A stretch of DNA of 8,324 bases, from NCBI GenBank assembly GCA_004294195.1, contig REAQ01000021.1, positions 1 to 8,324 of the forward strand, written 5' to 3'. The stretch is from Sphingobacteriales bacterium (GTDB lineage Bacteria; Bacteroidota; Bacteroidia; Chitinophagales; Chitinophagaceae). The notes under the pieces are model-generated. The model was not told where the DNA came from. It ran no database searches and saw only the letters and a program-made list of their open reading frames with translations. A program made the position numbers and the translations under genes. Position 1 is the first letter of the stretch. Each line of letters begins with the position of its first letter. This document shows positions 1-4,794 of the stretch, piece by piece.

Positions 1-681
1 TTTCTGGATAAAAACACGGCCGATTTCATTCAGCAAGCCACTAACATTTTTTTGGTTACCGGCTTTTTCTGTTGTGGCTACAGCAAACCGAAGCAGGATC
101 AATGCAGAATCCAATTGGTTGTTTTTAATGTACATCCTTCCAATGGCCGCGGCAAGTTTTCCAAGTGCATCAAGATCCCCATTGGCATTGGCCAATTTCA
201 CGCCTTCTTTATAGTGGAATACCTGCTGATCAATATTGTTGGTGGCTCCCAAAAGGTTCCCCAGTTCCAGATGCAATTGAGTGGTGATCACAGCAGGGTT
301 GCTGGCTTCCCTTCCAACCTTCCATGCACCGTCTTTATTTTTGGGATTGCTGGCATAGTCAAATCCTTCCCGAAGTGCTTCGAGCCCCTGCCCAAAAGCA
401 TTTAACTTTCTCAGCGAACCGCCGATCCCATTTAACGCATAAGCCGCAGAGAGCGGTTTATTGTTTTTCATGGCCAGGGATTGGGCCAGTTTGAGGAAGT
501 ATAACGAAGAATCCGTCCTTACATCGGTATAGTAATAACCCAATGAAGCAAGGGTGTAAAAGCGGGAAGAATCGTTTTCCGTCTCCAGCAGCGCCAGCCG
601 CATACTGTCGGCCGGACTGATCTGAGCGCGCCCAGCCCAGCAGAGTAAACATAGCAATCCTGTCAGCAGACCATTTTTCAT
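1..681 (-). CDS. Exported TPR-repeat protein, N-terminal part (C-terminus outside window)
   Basis: The frame is open from the ATG at 681 down to base 1, giving 227 residues with no stop, so the gene continues beyond the left edge. Residues 1-20 form a signal peptide: a Lys near the start, a Leu/Cys-rich hydrophobic core, then GRAQ, with cleavage probably around residue 19-20. The rest is helical with TPR-like pairs (about residues 40-85, 85-125, 135-175, 180-215), including YTLASLGYYY, AAYALNGIGGSLRKLN and ALGKLAAAIGRMYIKNNQLDSAL. In Bacteroidota such exported TPR arrays usually precede a transmembrane helix and a histidine kinase or LuxR-type output domain; that output is not visible here, so the role is inferred. 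The gene is divergent from the helicase. A weak promoter box (TGTTTTTG, one mismatch to TAnnTTTG) lies at 695-702 on the minus strand, about 14 bases before the start codon. Confidence 0.75.
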   Translation of the reverse strand, partial: MKNGLLTGLLCLLCWAGRAQISPADSMRLALLETENDSSRFYTLASLGYYYTDVRTDSSLYFLKLAQSLAMKNNKPLSAAYALNGIGGSLRKLNAFGQGLEALREGFDYASNPKNKDGAWKVGREASNPAVITTQLHLELGNLLGATNNIDQQVFHYKEGVKLANANGDLDALGKLAAAIGRMYIKNNQLDSALILLRFAVATTEKAGNQKNVSGLLNEIGRVFIQK

Positions 682-736
682 CGGCGGTAAATTACAAAAA
701 CATGCGGGATTGTGCTCGCCGGTCATGTATTCCGTT

Positions 737-768
737 GCCACACTGCCGCACTACCGCATTGCCACATT
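737..768. repeat. Four tandem 8-bp repeats upstream of the helicase promoter
   Basis: The units GCCACACT, GCCGCACT, ACCGCATT and GCCACATT follow one another without gaps (consensus GCCRCAYT). The array ends 7 bases before the TATCTTTG promoter box at 776-783. It lies in the region between the divergent TPR and helicase genes. Its function is unknown; a binding site for a regulator or a fragment of a dispersed intergenic repeat are both possible. Confidence 0.7.
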
Positions 769-783
769 ATATCCTTATCTTTG
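759..783 (+). promoter_or_regulatory. Bacteroidota-type promoter of the DEAD-box helicase gene
   Basis: TATCTTTG at 776-783 matches the Bacteroidota -7 consensus TAnnTTTG at every fixed position. A TTG at 759-761 could be the -33 element, but its spacing of 14 bases is shorter than usual. Only four bases separate the box from the ATG at 788, so transcription probably starts at or within a few bases of that ATG and the mRNA may be leaderless. This also argues against any start codon further upstream. Confidence 0.65.
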
Positions 784-787
784 CAAA

Positions 788-2449
788 ATGTCAACATTTG
801 AATCCCTGGGTTTGGCGGAAGGCCTGCTAAAATCCATTGCAGACCTCGGTTTTACAGACCCCACACCCATTCAGGAGAAGTCAATTCCCGTTCTTCTCCA
901 GGGTACCAAAGATTTTGTTGGTCTCGCGCAGACCGGAACCGGTAAAACAGCAGCGTTTGGTCTTCCTTTGCTGCAACTTGTAGATAAAAACGAAAAGCAC
1001 CCGCAGGCCCTCGTGGTTTGTCCAACCCGGGAACTTTGCATGCAGATCACCAATGACCTGATGAACTTCAAAAAGAAGTTCGCGGCTGTACTCGTTACTG
1101 CGGTGTACGGCGGAGCCTCTATCACTGCGCAGATCCGCGACCTGAAGAGAGGTACGCAAATCGTGGTGGCTACGCCTGGCCGTTTGATCGACCTGATTGA
1201 GCGCAAGGCGATCCAGCTAGACAAGATCCAATATATTGTACTGGATGAGGCCGATGAGATGTTGAACATGGGCTTCCGTGATGATATCGAATTCATCCTT
1301 CAGAATACACCGGCCCGCGAAAGTACCTGGTTGTTTTCTGCCACTATGCCACAGGAAGTGAAGCAGGTGAGCAAGCGCTACATGAAGGATCCTTTTGAGC
1401 TCACCATTGGTAAAGTGAATGCCACCAATGTCAACATCGATCATCAGTATTACCAGACCACACATAACTATCGCTACGAAACCCTGAAGCGCATCATTGA
1501 TTTCAATCCGGGTATTTACGGGATCGTATTTACGCGCACCAAGGCAGATGCCCAGGAAATCACAGAAGCGCTTATCCGTGAGGGTTATGATATTGAAGCG
1601 TTGCATGGCGACCTTACGCAGCAGCAGCGGGATAAAGTGATGTCCAGGTTTCGCGAGAAAAGTATTCAATTGCTCATCGCAACGGATGTGGCTGCGCGTG
1701 GTATTGATGTGCAGGGGATCACACACGTTATTAATTATGAACTGCCGGATGATCCGGAAGTATATACGCACCGTAGTGGACGTACCGGCCGTGCGGGCAG
1801 AAGTGGTATTTGCCTTTCCATCATCACCCCACGGGAGGTTTACAGGATCAGGCAGATCGAGAAAATGGTGAACAATCGTTTTCATAAACTCGATATTCCT
1901 TCTGGAACCGATGTATGTCGCAAGCAGTTTTTCCATTTCATTGATAAAATGTTGCAGGCCGATATCAGCCATGGCGAGTATGAAGCGTACCTGCCCGTGC
2001 TGAAGGAGAAGTTTGCGCATATTGATAAAGAAGAAATCATGCAGCGCGTTGCCGCGTTGGAGTTTGATCGGTTCCTGCAGTATTATGCCAATGCCGTAGA
2101 CCTGAATAAACAGGTCGCAGAAAGAAGCAGGACGCAGGTTTCAGAAAGAGGCGGTAGGACAGAGGGCAGAGGGCAGAGGTCAGAGGGCCGAAGCAGCAGC
2201 CAGGCAAGTATCGGCAATGCCAAAAAACTGTTTGTGAACCTTGGTACCAAGGACGGTTTTTATAAAGCGAGTTTCCTGCAGTTTATTCTGGATATGAGCG
2301 ATCTGAAGAAAGATGTGCTCGGCAAGATCGATATGAAGGAAATGAATTCCTGGATTGAAATTGAACCTTCCGCTGCAAATAAGATGATCAAAGCCATTGA
2401 CGGCAAGAAGTTCAAGGGTAGGAAGATCAGGATGAATGAAGCTAATTAA
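788..2449 (+). CDS. DEAD-box ATP-dependent RNA helicase with C-terminal DbpA-type RNA-binding domain
   Basis: This 553-residue cytoplasmic RNA helicase probably remodels structured RNA in ribosome assembly or mRNA decay. The motifs appear in canonical order: Q motif (GFTDPTPIQ, 21-29), motif I AQTGTGKT (47-54), PTREL (79-83), TPGR (129-132), DEAD (153-156), SAT (184-186), the RGID region (304-307) and HRSGRTGRAGRSG (328-340). Residues about 479-550 (KKLFVNLGTKDGF to FKGRKIRMN) resemble the RRM-like DbpA domain found in DbpA and CsdA/DeaD proteins. An Arg/Gly/Ser-rich linker (about 446-475) joins it to the core and is partly encoded by a 7-bp DNA repeat. The ATG at 788 is chosen because the protein then begins MSTFESLGL, a typical start for the family, and because the promoter lies directly upstream. 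An in-frame ATG at 710 would require translating the repeat array and promoter. The stop codon lies inside a 16-bp repeat. The family call is firm; the choice among deaD, cshA and dbpA homologues is not. Confidence 0.95.
   Translation: MSTFESLGLAEGLLKSIADLGFTDPTPIQEKSIPVLLQGTKDFVGLAQTGTGKTAAFGLPLLQLVDKNEKHPQALVVCPTRELCMQITNDLMNFKKKFAAVLVTAVYGGASITAQIRDLKRGTQIVVATPGRLIDLIERKAIQLDKIQYIVLDEADEMLNMGFRDDIEFILQNTPARESTWLFSATMPQEVKQVSKRYMKDPFELTIGKVNATNVNIDHQYYQTTHNYRYETLKRIIDFNPGIYGIVFTRTKADAQEITEALIREGYDIEALHGDLTQQQRDKVMSRFREKSIQLLIATDVAARGIDVQGITHVINYELPDDPEVYTHRSGRTGRAGRSGICLSIITPREVYRIRQIEKMVNNRFHKLDIPSGTDVCRKQFFHFIDKMLQADISHGEYEAYLPVLKEKFAHIDKEEIMQRVAALEFDRFLQYYANAVDLNKQVAERSRTQVSERGGRTEGRGQRSEGRSSSQASIGNAKKLFVNLGTKDGFYKASFLQFILDMSDLKKDVLGKIDMKEMNSWIEIEPSAANKMIKAIDGKKFKGRKIRMNEAN
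2160..2187 (+). repeat. Four tandem 7-bp repeats inside the helicase linker
   Basis: CAGAGGG, CAGAGGG, CAGAGGT and CAGAGGG run without gaps and encode part of the linker around TEGRGQRSEGR. Seven is not a multiple of three, so gain or loss of one unit would shift the frame and remove the DbpA-type domain downstream. The copy number is low, so slippage is only a possibility. Confidence 0.75.
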
Positions 2450-2492
2450 GAGATTGAGATATTAAGAGATTGAGATATTAAGAGATTGAGAG
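2445..2492 (+). repeat. Three tandem 16-bp repeats across the helicase stop codon
   Basis: ATTAAGAGATTGAGAT occurs at 2445-2460 and 2461-2476, and once more with its last base changed to G at 2477-2492. The finer period is 8 bp: six GAGATTGA-like units span 2450-2497. The helicase TAA stop (2447-2449) lies inside the first copy. Five inverted 8-bp units, T(T/C)AATCTC, follow at 2505-2544 and reach the stop codon of the convergent DUF4199 gene. Confidence 0.85.
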
Positions 2493-2545
2493 ATTGGGTT
2501 TTCCTTAATCTCTTAATCTCTCAATCTCTCAATCTCTCAATCTCT
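2457..2545. terminator. Long hairpin between convergent genes, possible bidirectional terminator
   Basis: Bases 2457-2498 pair with 2504-2545 to give a stem of about 42 bp with four mismatches and three G-U pairs, closed by a 5-base loop (2499-2503). The arms are built from the 8-bp repeats described for this spot. On the plus strand a T-rich stretch (CTTTCTTTT, 2547-2555) follows; the minus-strand side has no strong T-run. Position between two convergent stop codons suggests termination for both genes or a barrier to read-through, but this is inferred from structure alone. Confidence 0.5.
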
Positions 2546-3053
2546 ACTTTCTTTTAAGGATAAAAGCGCAGATCAACGAAATCAACACCCCCACCGGCAG
2601 AATCTCTGCATAGGTCAGAGGAATTCTGTATAACGGATCTTTATAACTCTTCACCATTTCATCCATTTCTGAGGTAGCCTGTTGAATGCTGGCAGCACTT
2701 GCGCCTGAAGTTTTCATGGATTCAAGACTCGCCTTGGCATATCCTTGCATAAAGTCAGGAAAAACATACTTGTACTCGATCTCCCAGGTCAGTACATAAA
2801 ACGTGGAAGCAATCAGGGTGATCCCCAGGCCAATCAACAATGCTTTTCCGAAACTGATCTTTCCGTTCATGAACTGATTCCGAAACTGGCGGATGGCCAC
2901 ATAGATCATGGAAAATGCCATGATCATGGTTGCGTACCCATAGATCATCCCAAGGGTGAGGTCGTGGTCCTTGTTGATCAATATGCCGAGCAACATCAAC
3001 GCGCTCACCATGATACCGGCAATGAGTCCATACGTAAGAATGATCTTTTTCAT
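2544..3053 (-). CDS. DUF4199 family membrane protein
   Basis: This 169-residue inner-membrane protein has four predicted helices: about 6-27, 33-54, 70-91 and 148-166. A longer soluble loop (about 92-147), rich in Ser, Ala, Lys and Glu, lies between helices 3 and 4, and the protein ends in a basic tail, LKRK. The length, four-helix layout and the N-terminus (MKKIILTYGLIAG) match the DUF4199 family, which is widespread in Bacteroidota and has no established function. It lies downstream of the LuxR-type gene on the same strand, 90 bases away. A near-consensus promoter box on the minus strand and a pair of palindromes occupy that gap, so it probably has its own regulated promoter. It may be a target of the neighbouring regulator. 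Confidence 0.8.
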   Translation of the reverse strand: MKKIILTYGLIAGIMVSALMLLGILINKDHDLTLGMIYGYATMIMAFSMIYVAIRQFRNQFMNGKISFGKALLIGLGITLIASTFYVLTWEIEYKYVFPDFMQGYAKASLESMKTSGASAASIQQATSEMDEMVKSYKDPLYRIPLTYAEILPVGVLISLICAFILKRK

Positions 3054-3069
3054 GTGTGTTGTTTTGCAG

Positions 3070-3077
3070 GCAAGATA
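3070..3077 (-). promoter_or_regulatory. Probable promoter box of the DUF4199 gene
   Basis: On the minus strand the sequence reads TATCTTGC, which fits TAnnTTTG except at the last two positions (equivalently, one T is missing). It lies about 16 bases before the ATG at 3053. No TTG is seen at the usual -33 distance. This would fit a promoter that depends on an activator bound at the palindromes just upstream. Confidence 0.4.
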
Positions 3078-3098
3078 GCGGGTGGAAGGGCAGATGCC

Positions 3099-3142
3099 TT
3101 CATACTTTAGTATGAAATACTACTCATTCATACTAAAGTAGG
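3099..3142. promoter_or_regulatory. Paired palindromic operator-like sites upstream of the DUF4199 gene
   Basis: Site 1, TTCATACTTTAGTATGAA (3099-3116), has perfect 8-bp arms around a central TT. Site 2 (3127-3142) repeats the motif as TTCATACTAAAGTA followed by GG, so its outer half is degenerate. Together 3103-3116 and 3127-3140 form a perfect 14-bp inverted repeat with a 10-base spacer. The centres are about 28 bp apart and lie upstream of the DUF4199 promoter box, where an activator would bind. The adjacent LuxR-type protein is the obvious candidate ligand, because dimeric LuxR/NarL regulators bind short palindromes. No T-run follows on either strand, which disfavours a terminator. Confidence 0.6.
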
Positions 3143-3143
3143 C

Positions 3144-3608
3144 CTATGTTTCTATGATGCCAAGGGCTTTTCCTTTCTGGATGGCCTGCGTTCTTCTTTT
3201 GACATCCAGCTTCTCAAACAAACGGCTTGCGTGAGATTTTACAGTGTGGGTGGAAAGAAATAGTCTTTCGCCAATCTCGGCATTACTCAGTCCCTCGGCC
3301 ATCCCTTTCAATACTTCTAGTTCCCGCTCAGATAAACCGTTCTGGAATGCTTTTTCAGGATCGATGACTGTCTGAGCAATGGCGGCTTGCCTTTGAATAC
3401 TTTCCTTCCGGGGTTCATTCAGTTTTCTGGCCAGCCAGATGCCGAGGATCAGGAACAAGAGCGCTAACGCGCCAGAGTAGAGTTCAAGGGAAGGCTTCAT
3501 TACCAGCCACCGCAGTTCCAGGTTCCGGATCAATACGGTTGCCACACCGAGCACCAGTGCATAACCCAGAATGGCCCAAAAAGGATGTTTGAAAACTGAC
3601 TTCATCAT
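3144..3608 (-). CDS. Membrane-anchored LuxR-type transcriptional regulator
   Basis: This protein has 154 residues from the ATG at 3608. Two hydrophobic helices (about 10-27 and 43-61) are followed by a polar linker and a C-terminal LuxR/FixJ-type helix-turn-helix (about 91-150). The HTH includes LSERELEVL (92-100), GLSNAEIGERLFLSTHTVKSHASRLFEKL in two typical helices, and the basic stretch VKRRTQAI. There is no receiver domain, so it is an orphan regulator whose input must come through the membrane part or a partner, perhaps the DUF4199 protein encoded next to it. The frame stays open up to an ATG at 3671. The tandem ATG at 3608/3605 is preferred because it begins directly before the membrane segment and a weak promoter box sits at 3623-3630 on the minus strand, inside the longer version. 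The N-terminus therefore remains uncertain by about 21 residues. Confidence 0.85.
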   Translation of the reverse strand: MMKSVFKHPFWAILGYALVLGVATVLIRNLELRWLVMKPSLELYSGALALLFLILGIWLARKLNEPRKESIQRQAAIAQTVIDPEKAFQNGLSERELEVLKGMAEGLSNAEIGERLFLSTHTVKSHASRLFEKLDVKRRTQAIQKGKALGIIET

Positions 3609-3622
3609 GTATAGAATGCACC

Positions 3623-3654
3623 TTAATATAGGAGAAACTTTTGATTCCGGGCAA
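3623..3654 (-). promoter_or_regulatory. Weak candidate promoter of the LuxR-type gene
   Basis: Reading the minus strand, a TTG (complement of 3652-3654) lies 21 bases before TATATTAA (3630-3623), which matches TAnnTTTG at six of eight positions. Transcription would begin about 8 bases before the ATG at 3608. Spacing is good but the box is imperfect. The stretch from here to 3759 holds nothing else I can name. Confidence 0.3.
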
Positions 3655-3759
3655 TGGAAAGGGCTGGGCATCGTAGACGAAAAAGCCTCAAATCCTTTTG
3701 TGGACTGGTTTTTAGGCTATTCTCCCGGTTTGGGCGTCGTAAATTTTTTGGGGTAAAAA

Positions 3760-3790
3760 TTTGGTTGGATGGATTCGTTTCCTAAATTTG
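3760..3790 (+). promoter_or_regulatory. Promoter of the Phe/Tyr biosynthesis operon
   Basis: TAAATTTG at 3783-3790 is a full match to the Bacteroidota -7 consensus TAnnTTTG. A TTTG at 3760-3763 places a -33 element 19 bases upstream, within the normal spacing. The expected start of transcription falls around 3795-3797, at the ATG of the leader peptide (3796), so the leader peptide would be translated from a leaderless or nearly leaderless mRNA. AAATTTGG occurs twice here (3757-3764 and 3784-3791), the second copy within the -7 box. Confidence 0.65.
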
Positions 3791-3795
3791 GATTC

Positions 3796-3882
3796 ATGAC
3801 AAACGCAAGGGCATACCGTTATTTTTATTTTGGATTCTATTTTACCGATAGAGCGGGATTGCTTTTGTCTGATTCGCAGTAA
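3796..3882 (+). CDS. Phe/Tyr-rich attenuator leader peptide of the pheA operon
   Basis: This is a 28-codon frame starting MTNARA and ending SDSQ before TAA. Residues 7-16 read YRYFYFGFYF: four Tyr and four Phe in ten positions, with no Trp anywhere. This composition suits an operon that makes both Phe and Tyr. By analogy with the enterobacterial pheA and trp leaders, ribosomes would stall in this run when charged tRNA-Phe or tRNA-Tyr is scarce. Codons 19-22, just after it, contain AGCGGGAT (3852-3859), the exact complement of the 5' arm of the terminator downstream. The start is supported by the consensus promoter that ends 5 bases upstream. The peptide itself probably has no function beyond being translated. 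What supports the call is the conjunction of promoter, aromatic run, alternative pairing and terminator, all directly ahead of pheA. Confidence 0.85.
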   Translation: MTNARAYRYFYFGFYFTDRAGLLLSDSQ

Positions 3883-3910
3883 AAACCGAACCAACATAAA
3901 GGATCCCGCT
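3852..3910 (+). promoter_or_regulatory. Antiterminator stem of the Phe/Tyr attenuator
   Basis: AGCGGGAT (3852-3859) is perfectly complementary to ATCCCGCT (3903-3910), the 5' arm of the terminator, and one more G-U pair (3860 with 3902) extends it. The two pairings exclude each other. A ribosome stalled at most of the aromatic codons (3814-3843) leaves 3852-3859 free, so this stem can form and RNA polymerase reads through. A ribosome moving on covers 3852-3859 and the terminator folds. Confidence 0.75.
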
Positions 3911-3930
3911 GAGAGGCGGGATTTTTTTTT
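3898..3930 (+). terminator. Intrinsic terminator (attenuator) directly before pheA
   Basis: ATCCCGC (3903-3909) pairs with GCGGGAT (3916-3922). A U-G pair (3910 with 3915) closes a GAGA tetraloop of the GNRA class. The stem extends weakly through G-U and A-U pairs at 3898-3902. Nine T residues (3922-3930) follow. The T-run ends only two bases before the pheA ATG, so terminated transcripts would stop just short of the coding region. The upstream gene is on the other strand, so this terminator has no preceding gene to end other than the leader. Confidence 0.9.
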
Positions 3931-3932
3931 AT

Positions 3933-4793
3933 ATGCAAACGAAAACGAACAACAGTAACAGCCCGGCAAGGGTATCGATCCAGGGATTTGAAGGTTCCTT
4001 CCACCAGGTGGCGGCACGCCAGTATTTTGGTAAAGACGTGGAAGTGATCCCTTGTGCAAGTTTCCGGGAGGTCGTGAAGATCGCTGCCAACAAAAAAGAG
4101 AGTGATGCAGGCGTGATGGCCATCGAGAATTCCATTGCTGGAAGTATCCTTCCCAATTACAACCTGCTGCAGAAATCAAACCTGCGTATCACCGGGGAAG
4201 TTTACCTGCAGATCAAACAGAATCTCCTGGTAAATCCGGGTGTGAAACTGGAAGATATCCGTGAAGTGCACTCGCACCATATGGCCCTTCAGCAATGCCT
4301 TGGATACCTGGATCAGCATCACTGGAGGTTGGTGGAAACAGAAGACACGGCGCTCTCTGCCAAGCATGTGCACCAAAAGAAATCCAAACACATCGCTGCG
4401 ATTGCGAGCAAACTGGCCGCAGAGTTGTTTGACCTGGAAATCATCGCACCCAATATCCATACGATGAAGAATAACTACACGCGCTTCCTGATCCTGCACA
4501 GGGAAGGAGAGGTAGCGGAATCGGCAGATGCCAACAAGGCATCGGTGAATTTCAATACGGATCATTCGCGAGGCAGCCTGGCAAAAGTTTTGTCGAGGAT
4601 CGCAAATGGCGGCATCAACCTCAGCAAGCTGCAGAGTTTTCCGATCCCGGGCTCTGATTTCAAATACAGTTTTCACGCTGATATGGAGTTTGAATCGCGC
4701 AATCAGTTTCAACGAGTCATCACACAGATCGGTCCTCTTACAGAGAACCTGAAAGTGTATGGGGTGTATAAAAATGGGATGGACAAAAAATAG
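3933..4793 (+). CDS. pheA: Prephenate dehydratase with C-terminal ACT domain
   Basis: Converts prephenate to phenylpyruvate, the committed step to phenylalanine, in the cytoplasm. The protein has 286 residues. The catalytic dehydratase part runs from about 14 to 190 and includes GFEGSFHQVAARQYF (18-32), AIENSIAGSI (63-72) and NNYTRF (180-185), with the Thr-Arg-Phe triad that is a hallmark of the family. An ACT domain (about 205-280) should sense phenylalanine. The motifs known from the Escherichia coli enzyme as GALV and ESRP appear here as GSLA (214-217) and QSFP (234-237). There is no N-terminal chorismate mutase; that activity is encoded at the end of this operon. The ATG lies two bases after the attenuator T-run, and the only purine-rich stretch upstream (GAGAGG) is inside the terminator loop and 3' arm. 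One base separates its stop codon from the next gene. Confidence 0.95.
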   Translation: MQTKTNNSNSPARVSIQGFEGSFHQVAARQYFGKDVEVIPCASFREVVKIAANKKESDAGVMAIENSIAGSILPNYNLLQKSNLRITGEVYLQIKQNLLVNPGVKLEDIREVHSHHMALQQCLGYLDQHHWRLVETEDTALSAKHVHQKKSKHIAAIASKLAAELFDLEIIAPNIHTMKNNYTRFLILHREGEVAESADANKASVNFNTDHSRGSLAKVLSRIANGGINLSKLQSFPIPGSDFKYSFHADMEFESRNQFQRVITQIGPLTENLKVYGVYKNGMDKK

Positions 4794-4794
4794 C

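Noticed and set aside
710..787. A longer helicase starting at the ATG at 710, adding 26 residues
   Set aside because: The extension would translate the 8-bp repeat array and the promoter box; the family normally begins at the position encoded from 788.
1217..2020. A 267-residue minus-strand open frame inside the helicase gene
   Set aside because: The plus-strand frame carries all helicase motifs; the antisense frame is a by-product of codon use.
2445..2544. The 8-bp and 16-bp repeats as a CRISPR array
   Set aside because: The units are far too short, contiguous and without unique spacers, and no cas gene is present.
3099..3140. The inverted repeat after the LuxR-type gene as an intrinsic terminator
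   Set aside because: No T-run follows on either strand, and each arm is itself palindromic, which suits a protein-binding site better.
3609..3671. A longer LuxR-type protein starting at 3671
   Set aside because: The added 21 residues have no recognisable character and cover a candidate promoter; kept only as an uncertainty.
3666..3741. Direct repeat GGGCRTCGTA at 3666-3675 and 3732-3741
   Set aside because: Only 10 bp with one mismatch, 66 bp apart, and not placed relative to either promoter in a way that suggests function; may be chance.
3796..3932. A T-box or metabolite riboswitch ahead of pheA
   Set aside because: The leader is short, contains no recognisable T-box or specifier-loop layout, and is explained by the aromatic-codon frame and alternative stems.
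3712..4179. A 155-residue minus-strand open frame over the leader and the start of pheA
   Set aside because: It overlaps the promoter, leader, terminator and a well-supported gene, and its translation has no family features.
4759..4794. An aminotransferase start at 4759 within pheA
   Set aside because: It would add 12 residues unlike the family, while a tandem ATG lies directly after the pheA stop.
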